From assembly GCA_035283685.1 (NCBI GenBank), contig DATETJ010000004.1:124001-188000 (forward strand): a DNA stretch of 64,000 nt, given 5' to 3'. Shown here one piece after another: positions 1 to 8,320 of the stretch (position 1 is the stretch's first letter; each line of letters starts with the position of its first letter). The position numbers and the translations under genes were made by a program. Below the pieces are notes generated by a model, which saw nothing but the letters and a program-made list of their open reading frames with translations, was not told the origin of the DNA and did not search any database. This DNA comes from Candidatus Bathyarchaeia archaeon. Its GTDB lineage: Archaea > Thermoproteota > Bathyarchaeia > Bathyarchaeales > Bathyarchaeaceae.

Positions 1-189
1 GACGCTTCTGCGTTTTCCTGCTAAGGGGTCTCTGCCTTGTGGTTGGTAGCGGTGTGATTGTAGAGTGATGACGCCTCTTTTGATTACGTCTGGCCTCAAC
101 GGCGTCTTGAAAACTGGCGGGACTTGAACTTTGGCTTTGGGTATGGGTTTCCCTTGTAGGTCGAAGATTTTGCTGGTTGTTTTGCCCAT
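1..189 (-). CDS. rpl4: Large ribosomal subunit protein uL4, N-terminal part (cut by window edge)
   Basis: The first 63 codons read [20 protein letters not shown], then a segment with RPDVIKRGV and ending DPLAGKRRS, which matches the start of archaeal uL4. uL4 lines the peptide exit tunnel and contacts 23S rRNA. The gene starts 10 bp after the uL3 stop and continues off the left edge, so uL3 and uL4 are co-transcribed. The neighbouring reading frame from the ATG that overlaps the uL3 stop gives an arginine-rich peptide that is not uL4, so I chose the ATG at 189. Confidence 0.9.
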   Translation of the reverse strand, partial: MGKTTSKIFDLQGKPIPKAKVQVPPVFKTPLRPDVIKRGVITLQSHRYQPQGRDPLAGKRRSV

Positions 190-199
190 GTGCTGACTC

Positions 200-1210
200 T
201 CATCCTTGTGGTGATTGAAGTGAGATTTCCATTATTTTTGGTGGTGCTTCTGGTACTCGACTTGGCGGTCTGGCTGGTATTCTGAGTCTTATGAGGCGTT
301 TGGTGGGTCCGGGTACGCTTCCGTTCAGAACCGCGTATGTGCCTTTTACGGGTCCGTAGCGTAGGAATCCGCCTTTGGGTGTGATTTCTGTGCCGTCGGT
401 GCCGATTTTTAAGATGCGTTTGTTGTATTCGACTCTTTGGTGGTAGCCCATTTGTCCGCTTCGTGGCACCGTGTATAATACGCGGTGGGGGTTCCATGGT
501 CCGAGTGTGGCTACGCCGCGTTTCATTTTTCGGCTTTTGCGGTCTCGGATTTTGACGCCCCAGCGTTTGATGACGCCTTGGATTCCTTTGCCTTTGCTTA
601 CTGCTATTACGTCTAGGTATTGTCCTTCCTTGAAGACGTCGGTTATACTTATGGTTTTTCCGAGTAAGGGTTTAACGTAGTCTAGTTGCTGTTTGATTGT
701 TGCGCCGTCGATTTTGATTTCGATGAGTTCGGGTTTCTTTTTGGGTACTCCTGCGAGTCGTGGTTGTGTGGCTGCTAGTAGGCGTATTTGGTTTATCTGT
801 GCTAGGTTGTCTTCGATTTTTTTGAGTCCGTTCTCTGGATCTGGGTTGTTGGGTGGTGTTGTTAGGCGGTTGATGTCTTTGGGTGGGTTTTTCATCCATG
901 TTTCGGTTAGTGTTTTCAATCCGTATGCGGTGCGCTGGTAAGCGCGTACTGCGATTATTGTGACTGGGGGTGTGTCGATTACGGTCGCGGGCTTGGCTAC
1001 TTCCTTTCCGAAGTTTGGTGAGCCCTGTTGGTCCTCTACCATGATTACGTGGGTCATGCCTGCTTTGTAGCCCATGAAGCCTAGGAGAGAAGGAGCGTCA
1101 GCTTTTAGGCTTGGCCAGTAGCGTATGCGTCCGGTTGGGCTGGCAGCGCGTCCTTTCGGCAGATAAGATAGTGAACCACGTTTAGGAGCGCTGACTTTGC
1201 GGTGACCCAT
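200..1210 (-). CDS. rpl3: Large ribosomal subunit protein uL3
   Basis: A 336-residue protein beginning [20 protein letters not shown], the usual archaeal/eukaryotic uL3 opening. It contains the [10 protein letters not shown] motif, the conserved [14 protein letters not shown] segment and a W-finger-type region ([23 protein letters not shown]). uL3 organises 23S rRNA near the peptidyl transferase centre. It is the first gene of its operon here, with a TATA box about 55 bp upstream and uL4 directly downstream. In most archaea this operon continues through uL23, uL2, uS19 and uL22. Here uL22 onward lies about 33 kb away. Confidence 0.97.
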   Translation of the reverse strand: MGHRKVSAPKRGSLSYLPKGRAASPTGRIRYWPSLKADAPSLLGFMGYKAGMTHVIMVEDQQGSPNFGKEVAKPATVIDTPPVTIIAVRAYQRTAYGLKTLTETWMKNPPKDINRLTTPPNNPDPENGLKKIEDNLAQINQIRLLAATQPRLAGVPKKKPELIEIKIDGATIKQQLDYVKPLLGKTISITDVFKEGQYLDVIAVSKGKGIQGVIKRWGVKIRDRKSRKMKRGVATLGPWNPHRVLYTVPRSGQMGYHQRVEYNKRILKIGTDGTEITPKGGFLRYGPVKGTYAVLNGSVPGPTKRLIRLRIPARPPSRVPEAPPKIMEISLQSPQG

Positions 1211-1260
1211 GGGTTTTCATCTGGTTATGGTGTTTCGCTGTTTCTGATTAGAATCAAGCG

Positions 1261-1268
1261 TTATAAAG
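1261..1268 (-). promoter_or_regulatory. TATA box for the uL3-uL4 operon
   Basis: Read on the minus strand, CTTTATAA preceded by AACC gives a BRE/TATA arrangement. It lies about 50 bp before the uL3 start, leaving room for transcription to begin near 1236 and a short leader. Assigned by sequence pattern only. Confidence 0.65.
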
Positions 1269-1399
1269 GTTACTAAAATAGTCGTAGCCTTTTTTGGCTG
1301 TGTGGAATAGAAAAGTCACTGGGTAGTGCTTGTGTGTATTCTGGATTCATAAGCGTAAAATCCTTTGACCTTGAGTTTATGAGTGCAAGGAAGTTGTGA

Positions 1400-1534
1400 A
1401 TGTTGGACAAAGAGACAGAGCGGTTGGTTAACGAGGTTAAGAAGGAGCTGCAGGCGTTAAGAGTTAGGATTGATCAGAGGGAAGACCCGAAGCTCTTGAA
1501 GACGTATCGGAAAATGCAGTCAACATTGGATTAA
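1400..1534 (+). CDS. Small charged protein (44 aa), hypothetical
   Basis: An ATG ORF encodes MLDKETERLVNEVKKELQAL followed by a charged helical tail ending KMQSTLD. The composition (alternating Lys/Glu with Leu) predicts one or two amphipathic helices. A purine-rich AAGG lies before the ATG, and a weak TATA-like TTTATG occurs near 1376. It diverges from the uL3 operon and precedes the repeat block. I do not recognise the family. It could be a genuine small gene, but length alone does not prove it. Confidence 0.4.
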   Translation: MLDKETERLVNEVKKELQALRVRIDQREDPKLLKTYRKMQSTLD

Positions 1535-1581
1535 CACGGGTTTAGAAACGGGTCCTCGCAGACTTCTCTCTGGTTTCTGTT

Positions 1582-2095
1582 TCAGATGTTATTAACTTTC
1601 GCTTAGAAACAGTAATAATACCGAGGGTTTCTGCATTCAATTACTGTTATGATCCAAATAGAGCTGTGTGGGTGTCGTCGTCAAACTGTTCTTAGTGACA
1701 TCATCATTCAAATAGCTGTGGCTGCGGGAAGAGTAATTTCAAAAGAAGAAGGCGTTATGCCCCTTATGCCTTCTTCTGCGATGATGCGGGTACATATGTT
1801 CTTGAAGCTGTGTGGATGTCGTCGTCAGAGTGTTCCGGTGACATCAACGAGAAGAATGTTATGTTTGGAGGGGGCCGTGGCGTGTTAAAGTTGTTGTTGA
1901 CCAGCGTAGTGTTTTGTTACAACAACTTCTTGAATGGTGGGTTGTGTTGAGGTGAAGGTATGTTTCTGTTTTATGAGTCGTTAACTTTCGGTTAGAATCA
2001 GTAATAATACTGAGCTTGTTCAGGTTTAGAAGTAGTAGTCTGCGCCGCGTGTACGTTGACTACTTCTATGTTGGCTGCAGTGTGTTGAAGGAGCT
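1582..2095. repeat. Repeat block A: non-coding imperfect repeats with hairpins
   Basis: No convincing gene lies in 1535-2163. The stretch holds several repeated modules. Module M1 (starts GATGTTATTAACTTTCGCTT) is at about 1584-1626, with a second copy from about 1974. A module around GAAGCTGTGTGGATGTCGTC occurs at 1804-1848 and in a weaker copy at 1661-1705. Inverted repeats are AGAAGAAGGC/GCCTTCTTCT (1744-1777), AAGTTGTTGT/ACAACAACTT (about 1887-1928) and AGTAGTC/GACTACT (about 2034-2065). Positions 1721-1849 match 34432-34559 closely by eye, with the hairpin arms largely preserved. It could be a structured RNA, a leader element or a miniature mobile element. Confidence 0.7.
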
Positions 2096-2163
2096 TTCTG
2101 TTTCGTGTTTTGGGTTTTGGGTTGCATGGCGGTATGCAGAATCGTGTGGTGACGCTTTATTGT

Positions 2164-2655
2164 TTACTCGGCGTAGCCGCAGATCCACATTATGCCTGTG
2201 CCTGTTACAGGTGTGGGTGGAGGAACCGGGAATGGTGTTGTTGCGCCGCGTACGTGGGCGTCGCTTTCAAGCAGGTATGCCCATGCTCCGGTGGCTGCTG
2301 TTACCCAGCCGTTGGATTTGAATTCGAAGCTTTTGAAGCTCCATACGCCTTCTTGATACATGGTGATTGAGCCGTCGGTTGTTGTGATGGTCCATGTTTC
2401 GGAGTAGTGTTCTGTGATGCCTGGGAAACTGGCACTGATTAGACTGAGTGTGGCTGTTCCTTCGATGTCTCCTGAAATGGCTCCGATCCAAGTGTAGGGC
2501 GATGAGCCCCCGAACCCAACCCAATCCCAATTGAGCTGAAAAGACACTTCGCATCTAAGAGGCTCGTTGGGCTGTGCTGAAATTGCTGGCATCGACAGCG
2601 CGGACAGAAGCGCAACCATGCTCAGTGTGAAAAACGCCACTAGCATCTTTCTCAT
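2164..2655 (-). CDS. Secreted protein, unknown family
   Basis: A 163-residue protein with a clear N-terminal signal peptide: Met-Arg-Lys, a hydrophobic core (MLVAFFTLSMVALLSALSM) and an Ala-X-Ala-like site near residue 27. The mature part is rich in Trp, Ser, Thr and Gly with alternating polar/hydrophobic strands (for example HYSETWTITTTDGSITMYQ), suggesting a small beta-sandwich. There is no C-terminal membrane anchor. A strong SD site (GGAGGTGA) sits 7 bp before the ATG. I do not recognise the family. It probably acts outside the cell or at its surface. Confidence 0.75.
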   Translation of the reverse strand: MRKMLVAFFTLSMVALLSALSMPAISAQPNEPLRCEVSFQLNWDWVGFGGSSPYTWIGAISGDIEGTATLSLISASFPGITEHYSETWTITTTDGSITMYQEGVWSFKSFEFKSNGWVTAATGAWAYLLESDAHVRGATTPFPVPPPTPVTGTGIMWICGYAE

Positions 2656-2744
2656 TGCTTTCTCACCTCCTTTTCACATAAACCGAGGCAGGGGCAGCTA
2701 CGCTGATCAAATGCCCCATGGAAGTCTATTGCAGTTCTCGCTAC

Positions 2745-2751
2745 TATAAAT
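2745..2751 (-). promoter_or_regulatory. TATA box for the secreted protein gene
   Basis: Read on the minus strand, ATTTATA lies about 90 bp before the start codon at 2655. The gene also has a near-consensus SD at 2663-2670. The rest of 2656-2908 shows no ORF or repeat that I can support. Confidence 0.45.
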
Positions 2752-2908
2752 GAATTATGAAACAAAATTCTAGAACATTTCCAAACGTTTCAATCATATC
2801 TCGTTTAGAGATGCATCAATAACCTGAGAACGCTTAGAGGGCAGCACATCCTGTTGCAGAATCCATCTGCTCAAGAACTCCGATTACAGGTTACATGGGT
2901 TTGTCCGT

Positions 2909-2983
2909 TGGAGCCGGGGATGGGAGTTGAACCCATGTAGAGCAGCTCTGCAGGCTGCCGCCTAACGGCTCGGCCACCCCGGC
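2909..2983 (-). tRNA. tRNA-Cys (GCA)
   Basis: The minus strand folds as a complete cloverleaf. The acceptor is GCCGGGG/CCCCGGC, the D stem GCC/GGC, the anticodon stem GCAGC/GCTGC with loop CTGCAGA (anticodon GCA), and the T stem ATGGG/CCCAT with loop TTCAACT. The discriminator base is U, an identity element for Cys tRNA, and a 3' CCA is encoded. No intron is present. Confidence 0.95.
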
Positions 2984-3100
2984 TGTCAAACAGCAGAAGT
3001 TCTCAAGCAAGCTGAGGCTTTTAATCTTTGTCTTCACCTAATGTTGGAGCGGTTTTTATGTTCAATTCACCCACTATAGATGGTTAGGGGTTGGGCATTG

Positions 3101-3406
3101 ATGAGCAAGGTTCACAGGTTGGTTCTGACGGTTAAAGAGATTCGTGGACACTGCCCTGTCCATAGGGTTGGAGACAGGATTGTTGTGGAATCGCCCAAGA
3201 TTGATGTGGATAAGAGTGATGCGTTGTGTGTTCATGCTTTGGGTTCCATGTTGTCCATGCTGGTTCCGCTGGCACGTGGCGTCAGCTTCAAAGACCTAGG
3301 CTTGGCTGTCCATGAAGGAAACGTAGGCTACGTTCAATGTTTGGACCCTGGACCGCCTTACACTGCTGGTGGAACCGTGATCTTCGAGATAAAAAGAGAA
3401 ACATGA
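3101..3406 (+). CDS. TIGR04076 family protein
   Basis: A 101-residue protein (MSKVHRLVLTVKEIRGHCPV...) with the family pattern: a beta-strand, then GHCP-x-H-x-VGDR, a mid-region Cys-His pair (CVHALGSML) and a closing strand near VIFEIKR. The family is small and common in archaea and anaerobic bacteria, and its biochemical role is not established. I chose the ATG at 3101 because the conserved part begins there. A GTG/ATG-type start at 3080 would add seven residues and could be leaderless, since a T-rich TATA-like element lies about 25 bp upstream of it. Confidence 0.8.
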   Translation: MSKVHRLVLTVKEIRGHCPVHRVGDRIVVESPKIDVDKSDALCVHALGSMLSMLVPLARGVSFKDLGLAVHEGNVGYVQCLDPGPPYTAGGTVIFEIKRET

Positions 3407-3494
3407 CTCGTCTTCTAGCGTTGCTTTCAGTTTTTTACGTAGGGATTTAGGCTTCACAAAAGACTTGTAATGGCTTGTCTGTTACGGCTTAGGC

Positions 3495-4040
3495 ATGAGT
3501 AGTGGAAAGAAGCGCACTGTCCTGCTTGGTCTCGTGTTCCTTTTCTTTTTGGTCTTGGCTTACGTTGAGAACACTTCATTCTTTGTTTACATCAGGGACA
3601 GCTTCACGAATCCGCCGTTAGGTGTGGTGTTGCTTTTCATCCACAATGTTTTAGCGATCTCTCTTATCATCTTGGGCATGGCGTTTTACGTCGAAGTCGT
3701 CTTGGCTTTCATGCCGAAACGAAAAATCGAGTACGTGGTACTTCACAACCCGGAAGTCTTCGCCGTTGTGTTCGCGACTATGATTCTCTTGATAAGCATT
3801 CTGAGAGCTAGCACACTGGTTAGGGGGCAGGTTGAAGTAAGCACGTTAGCCATGGTCATACTGTTAAGTCTACCAGCTGGACTGATTGAAGGCTACGGCA
3901 TTTATCAAGCGATCAAGAAAACCTTGAAGAAAAGCCTCAAAACCCGAGACTTGGCGTTCATCTACGCTGTGTTCTTCATAGCGGCGCTGGTTGAAGTGGG
4001 GTTTGTCCAAGCCTTGCTCTGGATATCCTCAGCCTCGTAG
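3495..4040 (+). CDS. Integral membrane protein, SpoIIM/DUF95-like
   Basis: A 181-residue protein with about five hydrophobic segments: roughly residues 8-30, 40-68, 85-105, 115-135 and 155-178. Features resembling the SpoIIM (DUF95) group are NPPLGVVLLFIHN after the first helix, and PAGLIEGYGIYQAIKKTLKK near the end, where that family has a Pro-x-x-x-x-Glu-x-x-Gly motif. The role in archaea is unknown; the fold is related to membrane proteins that remodel envelopes. The gene stops 32 bp before the amidohydrolase start, but a functional link is not evident. The family call is tentative. Confidence 0.6.
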   Translation: MSSGKKRTVLLGLVFLFFLVLAYVENTSFFVYIRDSFTNPPLGVVLLFIHNVLAISLIILGMAFYVEVVLAFMPKRKIEYVVLHNPEVFAVVFATMILLISILRASTLVRGQVEVSTLAMVILLSLPAGLIEGYGIYQAIKKTLKKSLKTRDLAFIYAVFFIAALVEVGFVQALLWISSAS

Positions 4041-4072
4041 ACGGTTCTGCATTACCTTGCAGTCGCAAGGTT

Positions 4073-4684
4073 TTGGGAAAAGCTTTTGTTGAACAACTCA
4101 ACGCAGAAGTAACAAGCGAAAAAAGGAGTCAGTTCACTTTGAAAGCTGCAGTTATAGTCATTGACATGATTAACGATTTTGTCACCGGCGTGTTCAAAAG
4201 TGACAGAGCGGCAAGGATCATTCCCAACATCAAGGCTTTGTCGGATTACGCCCGAGAACAGAAAATCCCTGTCATCTATGCCACCGACGCACATTTGCCT
4301 GAAGTAGATCCTGAGTTTAACGTTTGGGGCAAGCACGCTGAGGCGGGATCATGGGGCGCTGAAGTAATTGACCAGTTGAAGCCTCGCAAGGGTGATTTTC
4401 GGGTTTTCAAGAGGAAGTACAGTGCCTTTCAAGGCACGGGTCTAGATCAAATGCTTCGTGACTTGCATGTTGACACTGTTGTTCTAACTGGCGTGGTGAC
4501 GGATATCTGCATTCAGCACACTGCTGCGGACGCGTTTTTCCAAGGCTACAATATCCTTATCCCCAAAGACTGTGTGGAAGCAGTTGACGCGGCAACTCAA
4601 GAAGCCGCCCTCAAATTCATGAAAAAAGCCTATGGACCAAAGATAGCAACGTCGACAGAGCTGTTGAAAAAGAAGTGGACTTAA
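4073..4684 (+). CDS. pncA: Isochorismatase-family hydrolase, probable nicotinamidase
   Basis: A 203-residue cysteine hydrolase. The catalytic triad of the family is visible: Asp31 (VIDMINDF), Lys115 (FKRKYSAF) and Cys146 (TDICIQHTA). Metal-site candidates are Asp72 and His74 in TDAHLP. Nicotinamidase converts nicotinamide to nicotinate and ammonia. The next gene, 59 bp downstream on the same strand, is nicotinate phosphoribosyltransferase, the next step of the same salvage route, which supports nicotinamidase over other isochorismatase relatives. The start codon is TTG at 4073; the N-terminal 20 residues before the core are poorly conserved, so the true start may be slightly different. Confidence 0.82.
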   Translation: MGKAFVEQLNAEVTSEKRSQFTLKAAVIVIDMINDFVTGVFKSDRAARIIPNIKALSDYAREQKIPVIYATDAHLPEVDPEFNVWGKHAEAGSWGAEVIDQLKPRKGDFRVFKRKYSAFQGTGLDQMLRDLHVDTVVLTGVVTDICIQHTAADAFFQGYNILIPKDCVEAVDAATQEAALKFMKKAYGPKIATSTELLKKKWT

Positions 4685-4743
4685 AAGAAGGGACCTAACC
4701 AACGAATACACCACGCGGTTTCGATTTCGTAACCGAAGACAAC

Positions 4744-6096
4744 ATGAGTCTGCTCACCGACTTGTACGAGTTGACCATGTGTGCCAGCTACTTTGACAAC
4801 AAACGAACTGAATCAGCTACTTTTGACTTGTTCATTCGAAAACTTCCAGCTGAAAGGTCGTACTATGTTTTTGCGGGTCTGGAGCAAGTGCTCCTATACC
4901 TGAAGAACCTGAGGTTCACTACAGCTCAGATCGATTACTTGAGGACACGCGGGTTTAAGGACGAGTTTCTCAGTTACCTGCGTGGATTCAGGTTTTCAGG
5001 CGAGGTTTGGGCAGTTCCCGAGGGCACCGTTGTGTTTGCGGATGAACCTTTGATCAGAGTCACAGCTCCGATAATTGAAGCCCAACTTGTCGAATCTTTC
5101 CTGTTGAACACCGTTAACTTGCAAACGATGATTGCCACTAAAGCCTCCCGAGTCGTGTGTGCGGCGCAAGGCAGAGCCGTGGTTGAGTTCGGTCTGAGAC
5201 GAACCCATGGCACGGATGCTGCAATGAAGGCGGCGCGGTGCAGTTACATCGCGGGTTGTGATGGCACTTCCAGCGTGTTAGCTGGAATGAAGTATGGTAT
5301 TCCGGTTTTTGGAACGATGGCTCATTCTTTTGTTATGTTTTTCGACAACGAGGTTGAAGCTTTCAGGGCTTTTGCCAAGACTTTCCCGAGAAGTTCCACG
5401 TTTCTAATCGACACGTATGATAATGTCAAAGGCGCGGAAAACGCGGCGGTTGTTGCGAAAGAGTTGGAGAGAAAGGGCTTCCGACTTGGCGGCGTCAGGA
5501 TCGACAGTGGGGATTTGGTTGAAATAAGCAAGAAAGTCCGTGCGATGCTGGATGAGAAAGGTCTGGGCTACGTGAAGGTTTTCGCCAGTGGCGATTTGGA
5601 CGAGCATAAGATTGAGGGGTTGTTGCGTGGAGGTGCGAAGATTGACTCTTTCGGTGTTGGCACTCGAATGAGCACGTCTCAGGACAGACCGTATGTTGAC
5701 GTTATTTACAAGTTGTGCGAGAAGATGAACAAGTCGGGAAAGTTTGTGCCAACTATGAAGCTGAGTCAGGGCAAGATAACTCTTCCAGCAAGAAAGCAGG
5801 TGTTCAGAGTTGAGGACAAGAGCGGCTGCTTTGTGAAGGATATCATTGGGTTACATGACGAGAAGGTTGAAGGCACACCACTGTTGATCAAAGTGGTAGA
5901 GAAAGGCGAAGTAGTATATGAACTGCCCCGGCTTGAAGAGATACGGAAAAACACTTTGGAAAACCTTTCCAAGTTGCCCGACAGGTACAAGCGGCTGAGA
6001 AAAGCGCCTCACTACCCTGTGACAGTGAGCCCAAACCTGAAAATGCTATTGAAGGAACTAACCAACGAACTGAAGAAGATTGAGGACTCTGCTTAG
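4744..6096 (+). CDS. pncB: Nicotinate phosphoribosyltransferase
   Basis: A 450-residue enzyme that joins nicotinate to PRPP, giving nicotinate mononucleotide for NAD salvage. Family signatures are LLTDLYELTM at the N-terminus, RRTHGTDAAMKAARCSYIAG, GTMAHSFVM (the His region phosphorylated in the family), LIDTYDN, RIDSGDL and FGVGTRMSTS. Length is typical. The gene follows the pncA-like gene, and the pair most likely forms a two-step operon. Two later NAD genes, nadC and nadM, lie at 15.3-18.2 kb, so both salvage and de novo routes are represented. Confidence 0.95.
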   Translation: MSLLTDLYELTMCASYFDNKRTESATFDLFIRKLPAERSYYVFAGLEQVLLYLKNLRFTTAQIDYLRTRGFKDEFLSYLRGFRFSGEVWAVPEGTVVFADEPLIRVTAPIIEAQLVESFLLNTVNLQTMIATKASRVVCAAQGRAVVEFGLRRTHGTDAAMKAARCSYIAGCDGTSSVLAGMKYGIPVFGTMAHSFVMFFDNEVEAFRAFAKTFPRSSTFLIDTYDNVKGAENAAVVAKELERKGFRLGGVRIDSGDLVEISKKVRAMLDEKGLGYVKVFASGDLDEHKIEGLLRGGAKIDSFGVGTRMSTSQDRPYVDVIYKLCEKMNKSGKFVPTMKLSQGKITLPARKQVFRVEDKSGCFVKDIIGLHDEKVEGTPLLIKVVEKGEVVYELPRLEEIRKNTLENLSKLPDRYKRLRKAPHYPVTVSPNLKMLLKELTNELKKIEDSA

Positions 6097-6105
6097 GTCT
6101 GAGAA

Positions 6106-6426
6106 CTATTCTGCTCTTTCTACCACTAGGGTGCAGCGTGTTGCCAAAGCGGCTATCGCGCCTAACGCGGCAAGCCATGGAGCTAGAATGGCGCCGACTA
6201 CACCCACGGTTGCAGGCATTTCAAAAAGAGTCTTACCGCGTTCATCCTTAATCACAATCCTTGTGACATTGCCCTCATGAAAGAGCTGCTTGATTTTTTC
6301 AATGAGATTGTCGGCTGAGACTGAGAACTCCTCTACGCGAGTTTTCACGGCTGAGCCGCAGATATGGCAGTACTTGGCGTTTTCAGCTAATTGAGCCCCG
6401 CATTTCCAGCAAGACACCATAACCAT
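6106..6426 (-). CDS. Zinc-ribbon protein with DUF4342-type domain
   Basis: A 106-residue protein. Residues 5-24 form a zinc ribbon (SCWKCGAQL ... YCHICGSAV). Residues 48-104 form a DUF4342-like module with VTRIVIKDERGKTLFEMPAT followed by a hydrophobic stretch (VGVVGAILAPWLAALGAIAALA) and TLVVER. The hydrophobic stretch is long enough for a membrane hairpin. The function of DUF4342 is unknown. The gene converges with pncB, ending 9 bp from the pncB stop. Confidence 0.75.
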   Translation of the reverse strand: MVMVSCWKCGAQLAENAKYCHICGSAVKTRVEEFSVSADNLIEKIKQLFHEGNVTRIVIKDERGKTLFEMPATVGVVGAILAPWLAALGAIAALATRCTLVVERAE

Positions 6427-6569
6427 TTCACCGAGCCGTATCCTTCGCTTTCAACATAGAGTTTATGAGACATAAGTCTTGCGTGTGACTGAAAGACTGT
6501 AAGAAAGAAGAAGACTATTGACCCTTAAGGCCTTCCTCTACCTTTCTTAGGAAAACATTCTTTTATGTA

Positions 6570-6884
6570 GTGTCAGTGCAATGTGGTATTCCTGAGGGTT
6601 TCAGCTTGGAGCGGAGGACGCGCTACGAGATCTTCGCCGACTTGCTTGACATTGTTATGAAGCGGGAGCTCTGCGCCTTAACTAGGGCTTCTTACGGCGC
6701 TAACTTGCCCGTGGACAGAGCCAAGAAGTTTCTGAGTTTTCTAGCTTCAAGGGGTTTTGTGAAAGAAGAGTTTGTGGGCGACTCTAAACGGTACAGGATA
6801 ACTAAGAGAGGCTTGGAATACTTGGAAGCCTACCAGAAAATGCAGAAAATGTTCGCCGCCTTAGCTGAAAAACTGCCAGAATAG
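6570..6884 (+). CDS. Winged-helix transcriptional regulator (HTH_45/ArnR1-like)
   Basis: A 104-residue protein resembling the archaeal single-domain winged helices. RTRYEIFADLLDIVMKRE is the first helix, LTRASYGANLPVDRAKKFLSFLASRGFV is the helix-turn-helix, KRYRITKRGLEYLEAYQKM is the wing plus the dimerisation helix. Such proteins bind DNA as dimers and usually regulate neighbouring genes. The start is uncertain: GTG at 6570 is used here, and the conserved region begins about 14 residues later. Its target cannot be told from context. Confidence 0.8.
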   Translation: MSVQCGIPEGFSLERRTRYEIFADLLDIVMKRELCALTRASYGANLPVDRAKKFLSFLASRGFVKEEFVGDSKRYRITKRGLEYLEAYQKMQKMFAALAEKLPE

Positions 6885-6925
6885 CGGCCTGTGCTGTTAC
6901 TCAAGGAACAGTTTCAACAGCGATT

Positions 6926-7570
6926 TTACTGGTTCCATTTAGCAAGAAAGCGTTCTGCCTCAATTCTTAGGGTTCTTCTCGAACTATTACGTTGCTTCTT
7001 TACGAAGGAGACGACTCTCTCTTTTGAACCGATCTTATCAAAGAACATGTCGAAGGATTTGATGGTCTTTTCAGCTATGACTCTCCTGCACTCCTCTGTC
7101 AAATGAGGAGCTGTCGAGATGTTATTGACTTTTAGAAGTTCGTTAGTTATTTTTTGGATGAGGTGGGGTTTTGCAGAGGCGATTTTGCCAGAGTTGCCCA
7201 CCACGTTAGCCACAGTGACCATGTATTCATCATCCAAGAAACTGTAGTATTTGCTAAATGCGGCGTCGAATTTCCTGTCCACGTCAACCTTTGCCAGATT
7301 CGCAATGATTGTCATGGCGCTCCAAACGAGAATCCTGTGCTTGCTGTTTAAAAGATCTATGAAAACATGCATGTAGGCGTACAATTTTTCTGGGTGCGTT
7401 GCACTCAAATCGATTAGCACTTTGGCACAACCGTATCTAATCGCTGCTTCTGGTGATGAGATTCCGTTAAGCACTTCAGGGAGAAGGGCGAAGTTCTGTT
7501 CAACATTTCGGAGAAGTTCTTCTTTAGTCATGGTTTTGTTCGCAAGTTTTTGCAGCAGTTTGGATTCCAT
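6926..7570 (-). CDS. HEAT-like repeat protein
   Basis: The 214-residue protein is almost wholly alpha-helical, with repeated helix pairs such as ALLPEVLNGISSPEAAIRYG, AKVLIDLSATHPEKLYAYM and RILVWSAMTIIANLAKVD, the pattern of HEAT/armadillo-type repeats. It lacks the His/Glu motifs of PBS-lyase HEAT repeats. HEAT proteins act as binding scaffolds; no partner is suggested here. I chose the ATG at 7570 (MESKLLQKLANK) because a TATA-like CATTATAT lies 25-30 bp upstream. An open frame extends to 7669, but the added residues look non-coding. Confidence 0.65.
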   Translation of the reverse strand: MESKLLQKLANKTMTKEELLRNVEQNFALLPEVLNGISSPEAAIRYGCAKVLIDLSATHPEKLYAYMHVFIDLLNSKHRILVWSAMTIIANLAKVDVDRKFDAAFSKYYSFLDDEYMVTVANVVGNSGKIASAKPHLIQKITNELLKVNNISTAPHLTEECRRVIAEKTIKSFDMFFDKIGSKERVVSFVKKQRNSSRRTLRIEAERFLAKWNQ

Positions 7571-7681
7571 GAGAATCCGACTAGTTACTAGTGAGATATA
7601 ATGTTGGCGCTTGATAGCGTAACAAGGTTCCGCATGATTTTTATGGGCTAAACGTGCTGTAGAATCCAAGAACTACTGAAA

Positions 7682-8164
7682 TTGCATGGCGGTGTTTTGA
7701 CTTTGGTTTCTCCGTTGGACAACTGGAAATTCCTCGTTGGCGAATGGAAGGGCGAAACGAAAGGTCAGTATGGCGAAACCGAAATCATCAAGGGAACAGC
7801 GGTCTACTCGTGTGAGCCAAGCGACAGCTTCATCATGGAAAGACGCGAAGCATGGAGCGGCAACAAACCAGTCAACAGAAGCATTGGCATAATGTTCTTT
7901 GACGGAAATGAGCAGAAGTTTAAGCGTAAAACGTTCTTTTCCTACGGGTTTGTCAACAATGAAGTGGAATACTTGAGAAACGAGAACGAAATCAGGTTTG
8001 ACATCACCATGGAGCCGTTGTCGAAGAGCTTTCAAGGCACACGCTGGCGGTCTTTCATAAAGAAAATCTCTGCAGACAAGGTAGCTGTGGGTCTCGAGAT
8101 GGCTAAGGAAGGCGAGGAGTTCAAGAGCTACGGCGAAACAACAATGATCAAGACTAAATGCTGA
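7682..8164 (+). CDS. Small beta-barrel protein, DUF1579/nitrobindin-like
   Basis: A 160-residue protein with a WKFLVGEWKGETKG opening, repeated antiparallel beta-strands and a closing SYGETTMIK. This resembles the lipocalin-like DUF1579 and nitrobindin groups, in which a GxWxG strand starts the barrel. I see no signal peptide. The start is uncertain: a TTG at 7682 is used, and a TTG at 7715 just before the conserved part is possible. It diverges from the HEAT protein gene. The function is unknown and the family call is tentative. Confidence 0.6.
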   Translation: MHGGVLTLVSPLDNWKFLVGEWKGETKGQYGETEIIKGTAVYSCEPSDSFIMERREAWSGNKPVNRSIGIMFFDGNEQKFKRKTFFSYGFVNNEVEYLRNENEIRFDITMEPLSKSFQGTRWRSFIKKISADKVAVGLEMAKEGEEFKSYGETTMIKTKC

Positions 8165-8273
8165 GCACGTGCATAGTCGCTACCATCCATGTCACCGAAG
8201 TCAAAAGCTCATTTCTCAATCATTATAAGTAACAACTTGTGACTACCCTAAGTGCGTTCCACATATGCGTCGC

Positions 8274-8281
8274 CTTAAATA
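8274..8281 (+). promoter_or_regulatory. TATA box and SD for the bactofilin-like gene
   Basis: CTTAAATA lies 40-47 bp before the ATG at 8321. AGGTGA at 8308-8313 is a well-placed SD site, so the transcript has a leader of about 15-20 nt. Confidence 0.55.
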
Positions 8282-8320
8282 CTCACGCCAACGGCTAATT
8301 CCATCATAGGTGAAACATAC

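Noticed and set aside
96-497. Arg/Thr-rich reading frame overlapping uL3 and uL4
   Set aside because: It is antisense-free but out of frame with two firmly identified ribosomal genes, and shows no family pattern.
1584-2095. CRISPR array
   Set aside because: Repeats are few, imperfect and unevenly spaced with internal hairpins; no unique spacers of constant length and no cas genes in the window.
2110-2370. Small forward frames in 2016-2370
   Set aside because: They overlap the secreted protein gene on the other strand and are Cys/Arg-rich without conserved pattern.
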